Shown here: in pieces, positions 52,715 through 61,497 of the stretch
Position numbering within the stretch: the stretch's first letter is position 1
How the letters are laid out: each line of letters opens with the position of its first letter
From: CAZPMC01 sp964587755
Lineage (GTDB): Bacteria > Bacillota > Clostridia > Acetivibrionales > DTU013
Length of the DNA stretch: 64,000 bases
NCBI GenBank assembly: GCA_964587755.1
Contig: CAZPMC010000008.1
Location: forward strand, 1 to 64,000
Direction of reading: 5' to 3'
The notes under the pieces: model-generated
The model's input: only the letters and a program-made list of their open reading frames with translations
Database searches by the model: none
Told to the model about the DNA's origin: nothing
Made by a program: the position numbers and the translations under genes

Positions 52715-53911
52715 TCAAATTTCTATTAAAACCTCATCAAGTGCGGCAGCAAAAGCATCTGCATCTTCATTTTTTATAATGAGGGGAGGTAAGAGCCGAA
52801 TCACGCTTCCACCTACATTGCCTGCTACAAAACCCTTTTCAAACAAGCGGTTTTTAATTTCCACGGCTTTATTGCCTGAAACCTCTATTCCTATCATCAG
52901 ACCAAGACCGCGGATATCGGTAATTATGCCGTGCTTTTCCGAAAGCTTTATAAGAAGCTTCTTCAGATAATCGCCTACCTGCCGGGCGTTGGATATGAGA
53001 TTTTCCTTATTAATTGTCTCAAAGACTGCCAGCCCTGCTGAGCATGCCAAAGGATTTCCCCCGAAGGTAGAGCCGTGGTCGCCTGGTTCGAAGGCTTTGG
53101 CAACGAATTCCTTAGCGCAGATAGCTCCTATGGGGACACCGCCGCCTAGAGCCTTTGCAAGTGTGAATATATCAGGCTCAATGCCATAATGCTCGTAGCC
53201 GAAAAGCTTACCTGTCCTGCCGATACCGGTTTGTACTTCATCGAATATCAGCAAAAGGCCTTTTTCGTTGCACAGCTGCCTTACCGCCTTCATATACTCA
53301 ATATCTGCCGGGTGCACGCCGCTTTCTCCTTGAACCGGCTCCAGCATAATAGCACAAATCTCCTGGGTGACAGCAGCCTTTAGTGCTTCTATATCGTTTA
53401 GAGGTACGTGCTTGAAGCCTGGGATAAGAGGTTCATAGGGTTTTTGGTACTTTTCCTGACCTGTTGCGGCAACAGTAGCAAGAGTTCTTCCATGGAAAGA
53501 GTTTTTTATCGTTATAATACCGTATTTGCCCGGCATATTTTTCTTCTTAAAATAGATTTTAGCCAGTTTAATGGCTCCCTCATTTGCCTCGGCTCCGCTG
53601 TTTGCAAAAAATACACGGCTGCAACAGGAGTTTTCAACAAGTAATTTTGCAAGCTTTGCCTGGGGCTCAATATAGTAAAGACAGGAGGTGTGTATGAGCT
53701 TTGAGGCTTGTGAGCAGATTGCTTCTACCAGTGCAGGGTGTCCGTGGCCAAGGACATTTACTGCAATACCTCCTAAAAAGTCATAATACTCCTTGCCTTC
53801 TGTATCATAAAGCTTCATGCCCTTTCCGTACTCAAAGCATACCGGTGTTCTAGGTCCGAATGTATTCATATAGTATCTGGAGTCCATCTCCATGATTTCA
53901 TTAAGCTTCAT
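52715..53911 (-). CDS. argD: Acetylornithine aminotransferase
   Basis: A 398-residue class III PLP aminotransferase. The PLP lysine lies in FTLAKALGGGVPIGA (about residue 250), preceded by LLIFDEVQTGIGRTGKLF; GSTFGGNPLACSAG is intact. It converts N-acetylglutamate semialdehyde to N-acetylornithine. The ATG at 53911 has AAGGAGT 7 bases upstream on this strand. A separate ArgR-box promoter lies between it and argB, so it is both read through and started afresh. Confidence 0.95.
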   Translation of the reverse strand: MKLNEIMEMDSRYYMNTFGPRTPVCFEYGKGMKLYDTEGKEYYDFLGGIAVNVLGHGHPALVEAICSQASKLIHTSCLYYIEPQAKLAKLLVENSCCSRVFFANSGAEANEGAIKLAKIYFKKKNMPGKYGIITIKNSFHGRTLATVAATGQEKYQKPYEPLIPGFKHVPLNDIEALKAAVTQEICAIMLEPVQGESGVHPADIEYMKAVRQLCNEKGLLLIFDEVQTGIGRTGKLFGYEHYGIEPDIFTLAKALGGGVPIGAICAKEFVAKAFEPGDHGSTFGGNPLACSAGLAVFETINKENLISNARQVGDYLKKLLIKLSEKHGIITDIRGLGLMIGIEVSGNKAVEIKNRLFEKGFVAGNVGGSVIRLLPPLIIKNEDADAFAAALDEVLIEI

Positions 53912-53964
53912 GTGTATCACTCCTTGTGTTGAAATTAAAATGAAACCAATATATAATATTTATA

Positions 53965-53994
53965 ATTATACATATCAATGTATAAAAATGCAAT
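53965..53994 (-). promoter_or_regulatory. ArgR-box promoter upstream of argD
   Basis: On the minus strand, TTGCAT (53988-53993), 17 bases, TATAAT (53965-53970). The plus-strand sequence AATGTATAAAAATGCAAT at 53977-53994 closely matches the Bacillus ARG box CATGAATAAAAATKCAAK and overlaps the -35 and spacer. Repression by arginine-bound ArgR/AhrC is predicted. Confidence 0.82.
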
Positions 53995-54032
53995 ACGATT
54001 TAATAAAACTATTTTAAATAAAACAACTAGGC

Positions 54033-54935
54033 TTAAAGCTGCTCCTTACTGTGGTACAATACCTTTTCCTTCATAATCATCGTGCCGATGCCCTTATATG
54101 TAAATATCTCAAGAAGTATGCAGTGGGGTATCCTGCCGTCAAGTATATGGGTTCTGCCGACACCACCTTCAAGAGCCTTGAGGCACCCGAGTACCTTGGG
54201 TATCATTCCGCCGTTGATTACATTTTTCTCAATCAGTTCATGAACTTCCGCAGCGGTAAGTGCGTGGTATATCTCATTGCTGTCTGCTGACTTCTTAACA
54301 CCCTCGACATCGGTAAGCAGTATGAGCTTCTCTGCCTTAAGTGCAATTGCTACTTCACCTGCCACAGTATCGGCATTAATATTGTAGCTGTGGCCGTCAC
54401 TGCCGATGCCAATAGGAGCAACAACAGGAATATATTCATCCTTTGCTATATAGTCAAGTAGTTTTGAGTTGATTGAGGTTATTTCGCCAACATAGCCGAT
54501 ATCTCTTTCAATACCATCAATAACTGTCTTGTACTGCCTGCATTCCAAAAGATTCCCGTCAATTCCGCACAATCCGATAGCTTTTCCGCCTTTTTGATTT
54601 AATAGGGATACAATCTCTTTATTGGTCTTTCCCATAAGCACCATCTGTGCGACTTCCATGGTTTTTTCATCGGTTACTCTAAGTCCGTTTACAAATTCAC
54701 TTTTTATTGAGAGACTTTTCAGGGTATTGCTTATGTCTGGTCCGCCGCCATGAACGACAACGGGATTGAGCCCGATAAATTTCAAAAGAGTAATATCCTC
54801 AATGACCGAGTTTTTCAAGTTCTCATTGATCATTGCATTTCCGCCGTATTTTATTACAACTGTCTTTCCGTGAAGCTTTTGAATATATGGAAGAGCTTCA
54901 ATTAGTATTTCTGCTTTTTTAATAATTGTATCCAT
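54033..54935 (-). CDS. argB: Acetylglutamate kinase
   Basis: A 300-residue enzyme phosphorylating N-acetylglutamate. VIKYGGNAM, VVHGGGPDIS and NINADTVAGEVA are the amino acid kinase motifs. An N-terminal helix of about 25 residues precedes the core (IIKKAEILIEALPYIQKLHG); in known enzymes this extension goes with hexamers inhibited by arginine, so feedback control is likely. GGAGG lies before the ATG. It starts 17 bases after argC and is followed by a second promoter before argD. Confidence 0.96.
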   Translation of the reverse strand: MDTIIKKAEILIEALPYIQKLHGKTVVIKYGGNAMINENLKNSVIEDITLLKFIGLNPVVVHGGGPDISNTLKSLSIKSEFVNGLRVTDEKTMEVAQMVLMGKTNKEIVSLLNQKGGKAIGLCGIDGNLLECRQYKTVIDGIERDIGYVGEITSINSKLLDYIAKDEYIPVVAPIGIGSDGHSYNINADTVAGEVAIALKAEKLILLTDVEGVKKSADSNEIYHALTAAEVHELIEKNVINGGMIPKVLGCLKALEGGVGRTHILDGRIPHCILLEIFTYKGIGTMIMKEKVLYHSKEQL

Positions 54936-54952
54936 TATAAACCTCCGAATAA

Positions 54953-55897
54953 TTATATTGCTTCTTCATCTAATCCGAGCATTATATTCATGCATTGAAC
55001 AGCAGCGCCTGAGGCACCCTTGCCAAGATTGTCAAGTCTGGCGGTCAAAAGCATTTGCTCCTCATTGCCTGTCACATTTATCTCAAGCTTATTTGTGCCG
55101 TTGCACCCTGTTGCATCTAAAAAGCCGTTTTTCAAATTACCCTCTGTGCCATACGGAAACACATTGATAAATTGCTGTCCCTTGTAGTAGGCAGCCAGGA
55201 AATTGCTCACATACTCCCCATTTCTTTTTTGTGGTAAAAGTCTTGTAAAGAGGGGTATGGCAACAATCATCCCCTTATAATATGAGCCGATAATAGGCGT
55301 AAATATAGGTGGGTGAGCAAGGCCGCATACTTTTTGCATCTCTGGTAAATGCTTGTGGGTAAGTCCCATTGCATAAAATCTGGGGCTTTTCATTGCTTCG
55401 TCCAAAACTTCCGGTGTTTCATATTGGGCAATCATTTTTTTACCAGCACCGCTATAGCCTGAAACAGCATGGCAGCTAATAGGATAGTCGTTTGGGACAA
55501 TACCTTCCTTTATTAAAGGATATAGCAGAATGTTAAAGCCGGTGGCATAGCAGCCTGGAACCGAAACCCTTTTTGAGTTTTTAATTTTCTGTCTGTGAGC
55601 AGGGCTCAGCTCAGGCAAACCATATGCCCAGCCGTCCTTTGTCCGGTGAGCGGTACTGGCGTCTATAATTCTGGTCAACTTATTTTCGACCATTGAGACA
55701 GACTCTCTTGCTGCATCATCCGGCAGGCATAAAAAAACCATATCTGCCTGATTGATAAGACGCTTCCTTTCAGCGGCATCCTTTCTCTTATCAGCGTCTA
55801 TTTCAAGTAGCTGAATATCATTTCGTTTTTTAAGGCGTTTAATTATTTGCAGGCCTGTGGTACCTTCACGGCCATCAACAAATACTTTGTAGGTCAT
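54953..55897 (-). CDS. argC: N-acetyl-gamma-glutamyl-phosphate reductase (type 2, short form)
   Basis: A 314-residue NADPH-dependent reductase. FVDGREGTTGLQIIKRL is the nucleotide-binding start and VPGCYATGFN has the catalytic Cys; VSGYSGAGKKM and LTHKHLPEMQ complete the active site. Length and the opening motif belong to the short type 2 branch (TIGR01851-like), better known in Proteobacteria, rather than the 345-residue type 1 usual in Bacillus. The second of two adjacent ATGs (55897) has the better ribosome site spacing (AGGAG, 6 bases). First gene of the arginine cluster. Confidence 0.92.
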   Translation of the reverse strand: MTYKVFVDGREGTTGLQIIKRLKKRNDIQLLEIDADKRKDAAERKRLINQADMVFLCLPDDAARESVSMVENKLTRIIDASTAHRTKDGWAYGLPELSPAHRQKIKNSKRVSVPGCYATGFNILLYPLIKEGIVPNDYPISCHAVSGYSGAGKKMIAQYETPEVLDEAMKSPRFYAMGLTHKHLPEMQKVCGLAHPPIFTPIIGSYYKGMIVAIPLFTRLLPQKRNGEYVSNFLAAYYKGQQFINVFPYGTEGNLKNGFLDATGCNGTNKLEINVTGNEEQMLLTARLDNLGKGASGAAVQCMNIMLGLDEEAI

Positions 55898-55940
55898 CAT
55901 ATACTCCTTTCAGAGATTAAGCGGTAGTTTGAATTTCATA

Positions 55941-55970
55941 ATTATACGACAGAATGTATAAAAATGCAAT
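55941..55970 (-). promoter_or_regulatory. ArgR-box promoter upstream of argC
   Basis: On the minus strand, TTGCAT (55964-55969), 17 bases, TATAAT (55941-55946), about 44 bases from the argC start. AATGTATAAAAATGCAAT on the plus strand at 55953-55970 is identical to the box upstream of argD, and only the five bases between box and -10 differ. Confidence 0.85.
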
Positions 55971-56121
55971 ACCGTTGGTTTACATATCTATTCTAAACTA
56001 TTATGCAAAGTTACTAAATACATTTTTGTAGTTTTGGTTAAAAGTGTAGTAGTTGAAAGAAAACTGTCATGATATAGTAATGCTAGGACAACAACCGAAC
56101 ACATTTATTGGGAGGGTAAAA

Positions 56122-57234
56122 ATGGCAAGTTTAAAATTAAAGAATGTTTACAAGAGGTTTGACGGCGGAGTTACGGCAGTCAGTGATTTTAATCTGGACA
56201 TAGACGATAAGGAATTTATTATCCTTGTCGGTCCTTCTGGTTGTGGTAAGACTACTACTCTTAGAATGATAGCCGGACTTGAAGAGATTTCAGATGGCGA
56301 AATTTACATCGATGACAAATTGGTAAACGATGTTCAGCCTAAAGACAGAGATATAGCTATGGTTTTCCAGAACTATGCTCTTTATCCGCACATGACAGTA
56401 TTCGACAACATGGCATTTGGACTCAAACTGAGAAAGACTCCTAAAGATGAAATTAAAAGAAGAGTACATGAAGCTGCAAAGATATTGGAAATAGATCATC
56501 TGCTTGACAGAAAGCCAAAGGCTCTTTCAGGCGGACAGAGACAGAGAGTTGCTCTTGGACGTGCCATCGTTCGTAATCCTAAGGTATTCCTTATGGACGA
56601 GCCTCTTTCAAACCTTGATGCTAAGCTCAGAGTTCAGATGAGAATTGAAATTACAAAGCTGCATCAGAGACTCAATACTACATTCATTTACGTTACACAT
56701 GACCAGACAGAAGCTTTGACCATGGGTACAAGAATTGTTGTTATGAAGGATGGATTTATCCAGCAGGTTGATACTCCGACAGCCCTTTACGACAAACCAG
56801 TAAATATGTTTGTAGCAGGATTTATTGGCAGCCCTCAGATGAACTTCATCAATGCTACTGTCGAGAAGAAGGACGACGGCGTTTACCTGATCTTCGGAAA
56901 GAACTCAATTAAGCTTCCTGAAGATAAGGCAAAGGCTCTTGAGGGAACAGACTATTTCGGAAAAGAAGTTGTTCTGGGCATCAGACCTGAAGCTGTACAT
57001 GATGAAGAGGAATTCATCAAGAAAATGCCTGAAGGCATTGTTGAAGCAAAGGTAGAAGTTATTGAGATGCTTGGTTCTGAGACATTCCTGTATCTGTACA
57101 TTGATGACATTGCATGCACAGCAAGAGTTGCAGCAAGGACCAAGTCAAGAGCAGGCGATGTTATTAAGGTTGCTTTTGATACCAGCAGGATTCATCTGTT
57201 TGACAAAGAGACAGAGAAGGCTATATTTAATTAA
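56122..57234 (+). CDS. Sugar ABC transporter ATPase (UgpC/MsmX type)
   Basis: A 370-residue CUT1-type ATP-binding subunit. Walker A GPSGCGKTT, signature LSGGQRQR, Walker B VFLMDEPLSNLD, and a C-terminal TOBE/MOI regulatory domain (about 235-370). No permease or binding protein is adjacent; such lone UgpC/MsmX/MsmK ATPases usually energise several sugar importers encoded elsewhere. The ATG at 56122 has GGGAGGG upstream; an upstream open frame extends to 56053 but lacks a ribosome site. Codon use is noticeably biased to preferred codons (CTT, GTT, AGA), suggesting high expression. A clear terminator follows. Confidence 0.95.
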   Translation: MASLKLKNVYKRFDGGVTAVSDFNLDIDDKEFIILVGPSGCGKTTTLRMIAGLEEISDGEIYIDDKLVNDVQPKDRDIAMVFQNYALYPHMTVFDNMAFGLKLRKTPKDEIKRRVHEAAKILEIDHLLDRKPKALSGGQRQRVALGRAIVRNPKVFLMDEPLSNLDAKLRVQMRIEITKLHQRLNTTFIYVTHDQTEALTMGTRIVVMKDGFIQQVDTPTALYDKPVNMFVAGFIGSPQMNFINATVEKKDDGVYLIFGKNSIKLPEDKAKALEGTDYFGKEVVLGIRPEAVHDEEEFIKKMPEGIVEAKVEVIEMLGSETFLYLYIDDIACTARVAARTKSRAGDVIKVAFDTSRIHLFDKETEKAIFN

Positions 57235-57264
57235 TAAGCTCAAGTAAAATAAAGTATTGATTTT

Positions 57265-57301
57265 CCCAGTGGATGACAGTAAAGTCCACTGGGTTTGTTT
57301 T
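57265..57301 (+). terminator. Rho-independent terminator of the sugar ABC ATPase gene
   Basis: CCCAGTGGA (57265-57273) pairs perfectly with TCCACTGGG (57285-57293) around an 11-base loop, followed by TTTGTTTT. The 160 bases between it and the next gene are relatively GC-rich; I see no feature there except a possible -10 (TATAAT at 57430-57435). Confidence 0.93.
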
Positions 57302-57466
57302 GCCTAACAGGCCTGGGAGTGCAGATGTATGCAGCCAAGTTCGTCGCAAACAGTCTGTACTGAAATTGGCTCGCTACAATGCGGGCGGAGTTGGCACCTA
57401 ATTTCTTCCCTTTCTGCGCTGTCTGTAGTATAATAATTCCTGTAAAATTTAATTGGAGGAAAAATC

Positions 57467-58549
57467 GTGAAGCTTTTTCAAAGTCTTGTTAACCAGATTA
57501 AAGATGCTATAGGAACGGAATTCGGGATTATGGACGAAACCGGCCTTATTCTTGGCTGCTCTGATGATAAAAAAGTCGGACAAGCATACGAGGACGTTGA
57601 TTCAGTTATCGAAGACAGGAAGGTATTGTGTGAGCTTGATGGCCTGTTATTCCAAAAGATTTTTATTAGAAACAAACTGGAATTTATTGTTTATATAAAA
57701 ATCGAAGGTGAGCACAGCAAAAACTTTCTTTCTTTGATTACCACAAGTGTTTTAAATATCAGAAATTACCATGAAGAAAAATTTGATAAAGGCAACTTCT
57801 TAAAGATGCTAATTACCGGTAATATTTTACCCGGTGATGTATTGCAGAAGGCTAAAGAGCTTCACATTTCCAATGACACCCCGAGAGCCGTATTATTGAT
57901 TAGAACCAACAATTCAAAGGACACTCAGTCCGTCGAGGTAATGAGAAGTCTTTTCCCTGATAAGACAAAGGACTTTGTAATATCCCTTGATGAGGAAAAT
58001 ACCGTACTGATAAAAGAGATGAAGAGTTCAGATGAAAGTGACAGAGTAGACAAAACAGCCATAGCAATCATTGACACTTTAAATACAGAGCTCATGGTCA
58101 AGGCAAAGGTAGGGATTGGTTCTGTTGTCGATAATGTGCGGGATTTGGGGAGATCCTTTAAGGAGGCACAGACAGCGCTTCTGATAGGTAATATTTTTGA
58201 AAGCGATAAGGCTATTGTTGATTATAATAATCTTGGCATCGGAAGACTCATATACCAGCTTCCGACGACGCTTTGCAAGCTGTTTCTTAACGAGGTTTTT
58301 AAGGAGGGCTCCCTTGAACAGCTTGATCAGGAGACTCTTTTTACCATTCAGAAGTTTTTTGAAAATTCCCTTAATATCAGCGAAACTTCGAGACAGCTTT
58401 ATGTTCACAGAAATACACTTGTTTACAGGTTGGACAAGATATTGAAAATAACCGGCCTTGACCTTAGGAAGTTTGATGATGCTGTTACATTTAAGGTTTC
58501 CATGCTTGTCAAAAAATATTTAGATAATGTGGGAAGAAACATGCCTTAG
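57467..58549 (+). CDS. PucR/CdaR-family transcriptional regulator
   Basis: A 360-residue protein. The N-terminal region (about 1-130) resembles the sugar-diacid or GAF-like sensor part, the middle (about 135-260) the GGDEF-like spacer of CdaR proteins, and the C-terminus the PucR helix-turn-helix (LNISETSRQLYVHRNTLVYRLDKI, about 305-330). It should bind DNA and respond to a small ligand. The GTG start has GGAGGA upstream. It lies 66 bases before ftsE and may be cotranscribed with it, though a functional link is not obvious. Confidence 0.85.
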   Translation: MKLFQSLVNQIKDAIGTEFGIMDETGLILGCSDDKKVGQAYEDVDSVIEDRKVLCELDGLLFQKIFIRNKLEFIVYIKIEGEHSKNFLSLITTSVLNIRNYHEEKFDKGNFLKMLITGNILPGDVLQKAKELHISNDTPRAVLLIRTNNSKDTQSVEVMRSLFPDKTKDFVISLDEENTVLIKEMKSSDESDRVDKTAIAIIDTLNTELMVKAKVGIGSVVDNVRDLGRSFKEAQTALLIGNIFESDKAIVDYNNLGIGRLIYQLPTTLCKLFLNEVFKEGSLEQLDQETLFTIQKFFENSLNISETSRQLYVHRNTLVYRLDKILKITGLDLRKFDDAVTFKVSMLVKKYLDNVGRNMP

Positions 58550-58615
58550 GCAGGAATTTAGCGTTTTATGTAGAACTATAGATTATTATACCATTACTTT
58601 TTGGGGAGTGTTGAA

Positions 58616-59323
58616 GTGGTCGAATTAAGAAATGTATTCAAGACGTATCCCAACGGAACTGTAGCACTTAAAGATGTCAATCTTCATATAGAAAAAGGCG
58701 AATTTGTATTTTTAGTAGGCCCTAGTGGTTCAGGCAAATCGACACTTGTAAAGCTGCTACTTAAAGAGGAGGACGTAACAGAAGGTGAAGTATTTGTAAA
58801 CGGATATGAAGTATCTGCTTTACTGGATAAAGAGGTCCCGTACCTTAGAAGGGGTCTTGGAGTTGTTTTCCAGGACTTTAGACTCTTGCCTAATAAGACT
58901 GTGTATGAAAACGTTGCCTTTGCCCTTCTTATAACCGAAGCGCTTCCAAAGGAAATCAGAAGACAGGTACCGATGGCATTGGCATTGGTGGGGCTTAGCA
59001 GAAAAGCAAATATGTACCCACACCAGCTCTCAGGTGGTGAACAGCAAAGGGTTGCTTTGGCAAGGGCTTTGGTAAACAGTCCGTCAATTCTGATTGCAGA
59101 TGAACCTACAGGCAATCTTGACCCTGAAACATCTTGGGAGATAATAAAGCTCCTATGTGAAGTAAATCAAAGAGGGACAACAGTGATTGTCACAACCCAC
59201 GAAAAATCTATTGTTGATGAGATGAAAAAGCGCGTGATTGCAATCAACAAGGGAATGATTGTACGGGATCAGGAGAAAGGACTATACAGGAATGAGGATA
59301 AGAACTGTCAGATACATTCTTAA
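58616..59323 (+). CDS. ftsE: Cell division ATP-binding protein FtsE
   Basis: A 235-residue ABC ATPase. Walker A GPSGSGKST, signature LSGGEQQR, Walker B ILIADEPTGNLD. With FtsX it transmits ATP hydrolysis across the membrane to activate septal murein hydrolases. The GTG at 58616 has GGGGAG 7 bases upstream; a TTG at 58601 would precede that site. Overlaps ftsX by 32 bases. Confidence 0.96.
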   Translation: MVELRNVFKTYPNGTVALKDVNLHIEKGEFVFLVGPSGSGKSTLVKLLLKEEDVTEGEVFVNGYEVSALLDKEVPYLRRGLGVVFQDFRLLPNKTVYENVAFALLITEALPKEIRRQVPMALALVGLSRKANMYPHQLSGGEQQRVALARALVNSPSILIADEPTGNLDPETSWEIIKLLCEVNQRGTTVIVTTHEKSIVDEMKKRVIAINKGMIVRDQEKGLYRNEDKNCQIHS

Positions 59324-60191
59324 AGAAGGAACTATAAACGCATATAGAAATAAATTGATGTCATTGGCATCTACGTTTATTGTTGTAGCAACGTTGGTTA
59401 TTTTGGGTTTCTTTTTGTTGATGGCATTCAGTATGGAGCTGACAATACAATCGATTAAGGATCAGCCCCAACTTGAAGTATTCTGTTATACGGTATTGGA
59501 CGATACACAGGTTAAGATGGTTGAAGACTCAATAAAAAACAACGAAATGATTGAAAAATATGAGATTGTTACAAAGGAACAGGCCTTAAATAAGATGAAG
59601 GAAAGGCTCGGGAAGGATGCAGCCGTGCTTGAAGGATATGATAAAAGCATATTTCCCGTATCATTTATAATAAAATTAAAGGACACATCCCAAAGCCGGG
59701 AGGTTGTTGAATATCTTGAGAATATAAGCGGGGTTGAGAAGGTTAGCTATTCCCAGGGAGCAATAGATTTTATCTCAAAGGTATCAAAGTGGACCAATAT
59801 AGCACTGGGAGTAATAATAGCTGCACTTATAATAGTCTCCGTATTTATTATTGCAAACACAATTAAGCTTACTGTATTTGCCAGACGCAAGGAAATTAAT
59901 ATAATGAAATATATAGGGGCGACAGATTGGTTTATTAGGTGGCCTTTTGTCGTGGAGGGTGTTATAATCGGAATGGTAGGTGCAATTATCGCATTCGCTT
60001 TGTCTGCTTATGGATATAATGTTTTCGAAGCCAAGTTTTCACAGGAATTGTTGACACTTGGTACAGACCTGTTGAAGCTTGTTAATATAAGAGATGTTTG
60101 GGTTCCCCTTATAGTATCTTTTTTATCTGTTGGTGTTGGTGTGGGGGCATTGGGAAGCTTCCTTTCGATCCGCAGATATCTGCGGGTATGA
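59292..60191 (+). CDS. ftsX: Cell division protein FtsX
   Basis: A 299-residue membrane protein of typical FtsX length: cytoplasmic N-terminus, first membrane segment (about 22-45), extracytoplasmic domain (about 50-165) and three further membrane segments (about 175-295). The start at 59292 has AAAGGA about 10 bases upstream and lies within the end of ftsE, giving translational coupling. The extracytoplasmic loop should bind the coiled-coil hydrolase encoded next. Confidence 0.95.
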   Translation: MRIRTVRYILKEGTINAYRNKLMSLASTFIVVATLVILGFFLLMAFSMELTIQSIKDQPQLEVFCYTVLDDTQVKMVEDSIKNNEMIEKYEIVTKEQALNKMKERLGKDAAVLEGYDKSIFPVSFIIKLKDTSQSREVVEYLENISGVEKVSYSQGAIDFISKVSKWTNIALGVIIAALIIVSVFIIANTIKLTVFARRKEINIMKYIGATDWFIRWPFVVEGVIIGMVGAIIAFALSAYGYNVFEAKFSQELLTLGTDLLKLVNIRDVWVPLIVSFLSVGVGVGALGSFLSIRRYLRV

Positions 60192-60219
60192 TAAACTTTT
60201 ACATACGGAGGGTTGAGCG

Positions 60220-61359
60220 GTGAAGAGATTTGCTTTAATAACGCTGCTTGTTGCTATGTTGGTCGCCTCAGTGGCGCCGGTCGCAGCTGCTATTGATTTA
60301 AAGACAGCCAAAAACGAAAAAACTTCTATAGACAGCCGGATTAGCAAGCTTCAGGCAGAAAAGAAGAAGGCTCTCGAGGAAAAAGCGAAGCTAGAGAGAG
60401 AAAAAAAGCAGGTTGCCCAAGAGCAAGAGGCTGAGAACAAGGCTTATAATGATTTGTTGGATCAAATCAGTGAAGCTGAAGAAAACCTCAGAATAAACAT
60501 GATAGCACTTGAGGAGGCTGAAAAAGAGTATAGCCGTCAACGGGAGCTTTTTAAGACAAGGCTCAAGGTTATGTATCAAAATTCAAGCACTTCCAAGCTT
60601 GAGACTTTGTTGGAGTCCAAAAGCCTTGTTGATTTTTATGAGCGGATTCAATACATGTCCATTATTTCCCGAAATGACAGTGAGATAGTAAACGATCTTA
60701 ATGCTGCCAAATTGGATGTAGAGTATAAAAGGCAAAAAATGAAGGAAGCCAAGGAAGTTCTTGAGCAAAGGGCAGCAGAGAAACAAAAAAGGCTTACTTC
60801 GCTTAAAGCTTCCAGATCAGCACTTGAAGAAGAGCTCCAAAGAAGCACAAAGGAGCTGACTCAGCTTGAGAAGGACATTGATAAACAGATAGCTGAATCT
60901 AAAAGGCTTAACAGCATTATTAAACAACTTTCCCAATCAACGAAAAAATATGCCGGCGGCTCGATGACATGGCCTTGCCCCAGCTCATACAATATTACTT
61001 CATACTATGGGACAAGAAAGCATCCCATATTGAGAAAATATAAAATGCACACCGGTATCGATATAGGCGCCGCGGCAGGCAGCTCAATAGTTGCGGCTAA
61101 CAGCGGCACTGTGATAATGTCTCAATACGACAGAAGCGGCGGTTATGGCAATATGGTGGTTATTGACCATGGCGGAGGGATTACCACATTATATGCTCAT
61201 GCAAGCAAGCTTCTTGTGAAGGTTGGAGACGAAGTTAAAGTAGGACAGGTAATAGCAAAGGTTGGCAGTACGGGCTTGTCGACTGGTCCACATCTTCATT
61301 TTGAAGTAAGAGTCAACGGGGTCACTAAGAATCCCCTCTCAGGATATTTAAAAAACTAG
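60220..61359 (+). CDS. EnvC/PcsB-like M23 murein hydrolase
   Basis: A 379-residue secreted protein: signal peptide (about 1-23, ending VAAA), a long coiled coil (about 25-230, Glu/Lys/Gln-rich) and a C-terminal LytM/M23 domain (about 255-379) with HTGIDIG and HLHFEV, whose metal ligands are intact. It should cut peptide cross-links of the septal wall when activated by FtsEX, as EnvC and PcsB-type proteins are linked to FtsEX. GTG start with GGAGGG upstream, 28 bases after ftsX. A terminator follows immediately. Confidence 0.94.
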   Translation: MKRFALITLLVAMLVASVAPVAAAIDLKTAKNEKTSIDSRISKLQAEKKKALEEKAKLEREKKQVAQEQEAENKAYNDLLDQISEAEENLRINMIALEEAEKEYSRQRELFKTRLKVMYQNSSTSKLETLLESKSLVDFYERIQYMSIISRNDSEIVNDLNAAKLDVEYKRQKMKEAKEVLEQRAAEKQKRLTSLKASRSALEEELQRSTKELTQLEKDIDKQIAESKRLNSIIKQLSQSTKKYAGGSMTWPCPSSYNITSYYGTRKHPILRKYKMHTGIDIGAAAGSSIVAANSGTVIMSQYDRSGGYGNMVVIDHGGGITTLYAHASKLLVKVGDEVKVGQVIAKVGSTGLSTGPHLHFEVRVNGVTKNPLSGYLKN

Positions 61360-61372
61360 AAAATAAACATTC

Positions 61373-61400
61373 AACCCGGTAAAAATACCGGGTTTATTTG
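61373..61400 (+). terminator. Rho-independent terminator after the M23 hydrolase gene
   Basis: AACCCGGTA (61373-61381) and TACCGGGTT (61386-61394) pair around a 4-base loop, followed by a T-rich tract. It separates the ftsEX unit from the S41 protease gene. Confidence 0.92.
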
Positions 61401-61403
61401 TTT

Positions 61404-61441
61404 GGACAGACGCATAAGATATAATGATGCGATATCTGTCC
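61404..61441. repeat. Interrupted palindrome with a TATAAT in its loop
   Basis: GGACAGACGCAT (61404-61415) pairs with ATGCG (61427-61431) and TCTGTCC (61435-61441) with a 3-base bulge. The loop contains TATAAT at 61420-61425, a possible -10 for the S41 protease gene 73 bases downstream. It could be an operator or cruciform over that promoter. Confidence 0.6.
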
Positions 61442-61497
61442 CCCGCCTCATTGAAACAGGTGTTATATAGAATCTACAACAAGCAGGAGTGTGCCAT

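Noticed and set aside
55898..56121. Possible T-box or arginine riboswitch leader before argC
   Set aside because: The distance from promoter to start is only about 35 bases, too short for a leader; the ARG box explains control.
57302..57466. Relatively GC-rich gap before the PucR-type regulator as a possible small RNA or cut gene
   Set aside because: No open frame with a start and ribosome site and no clear terminator-ended structure; only a lone TATAAT without a matching -35.
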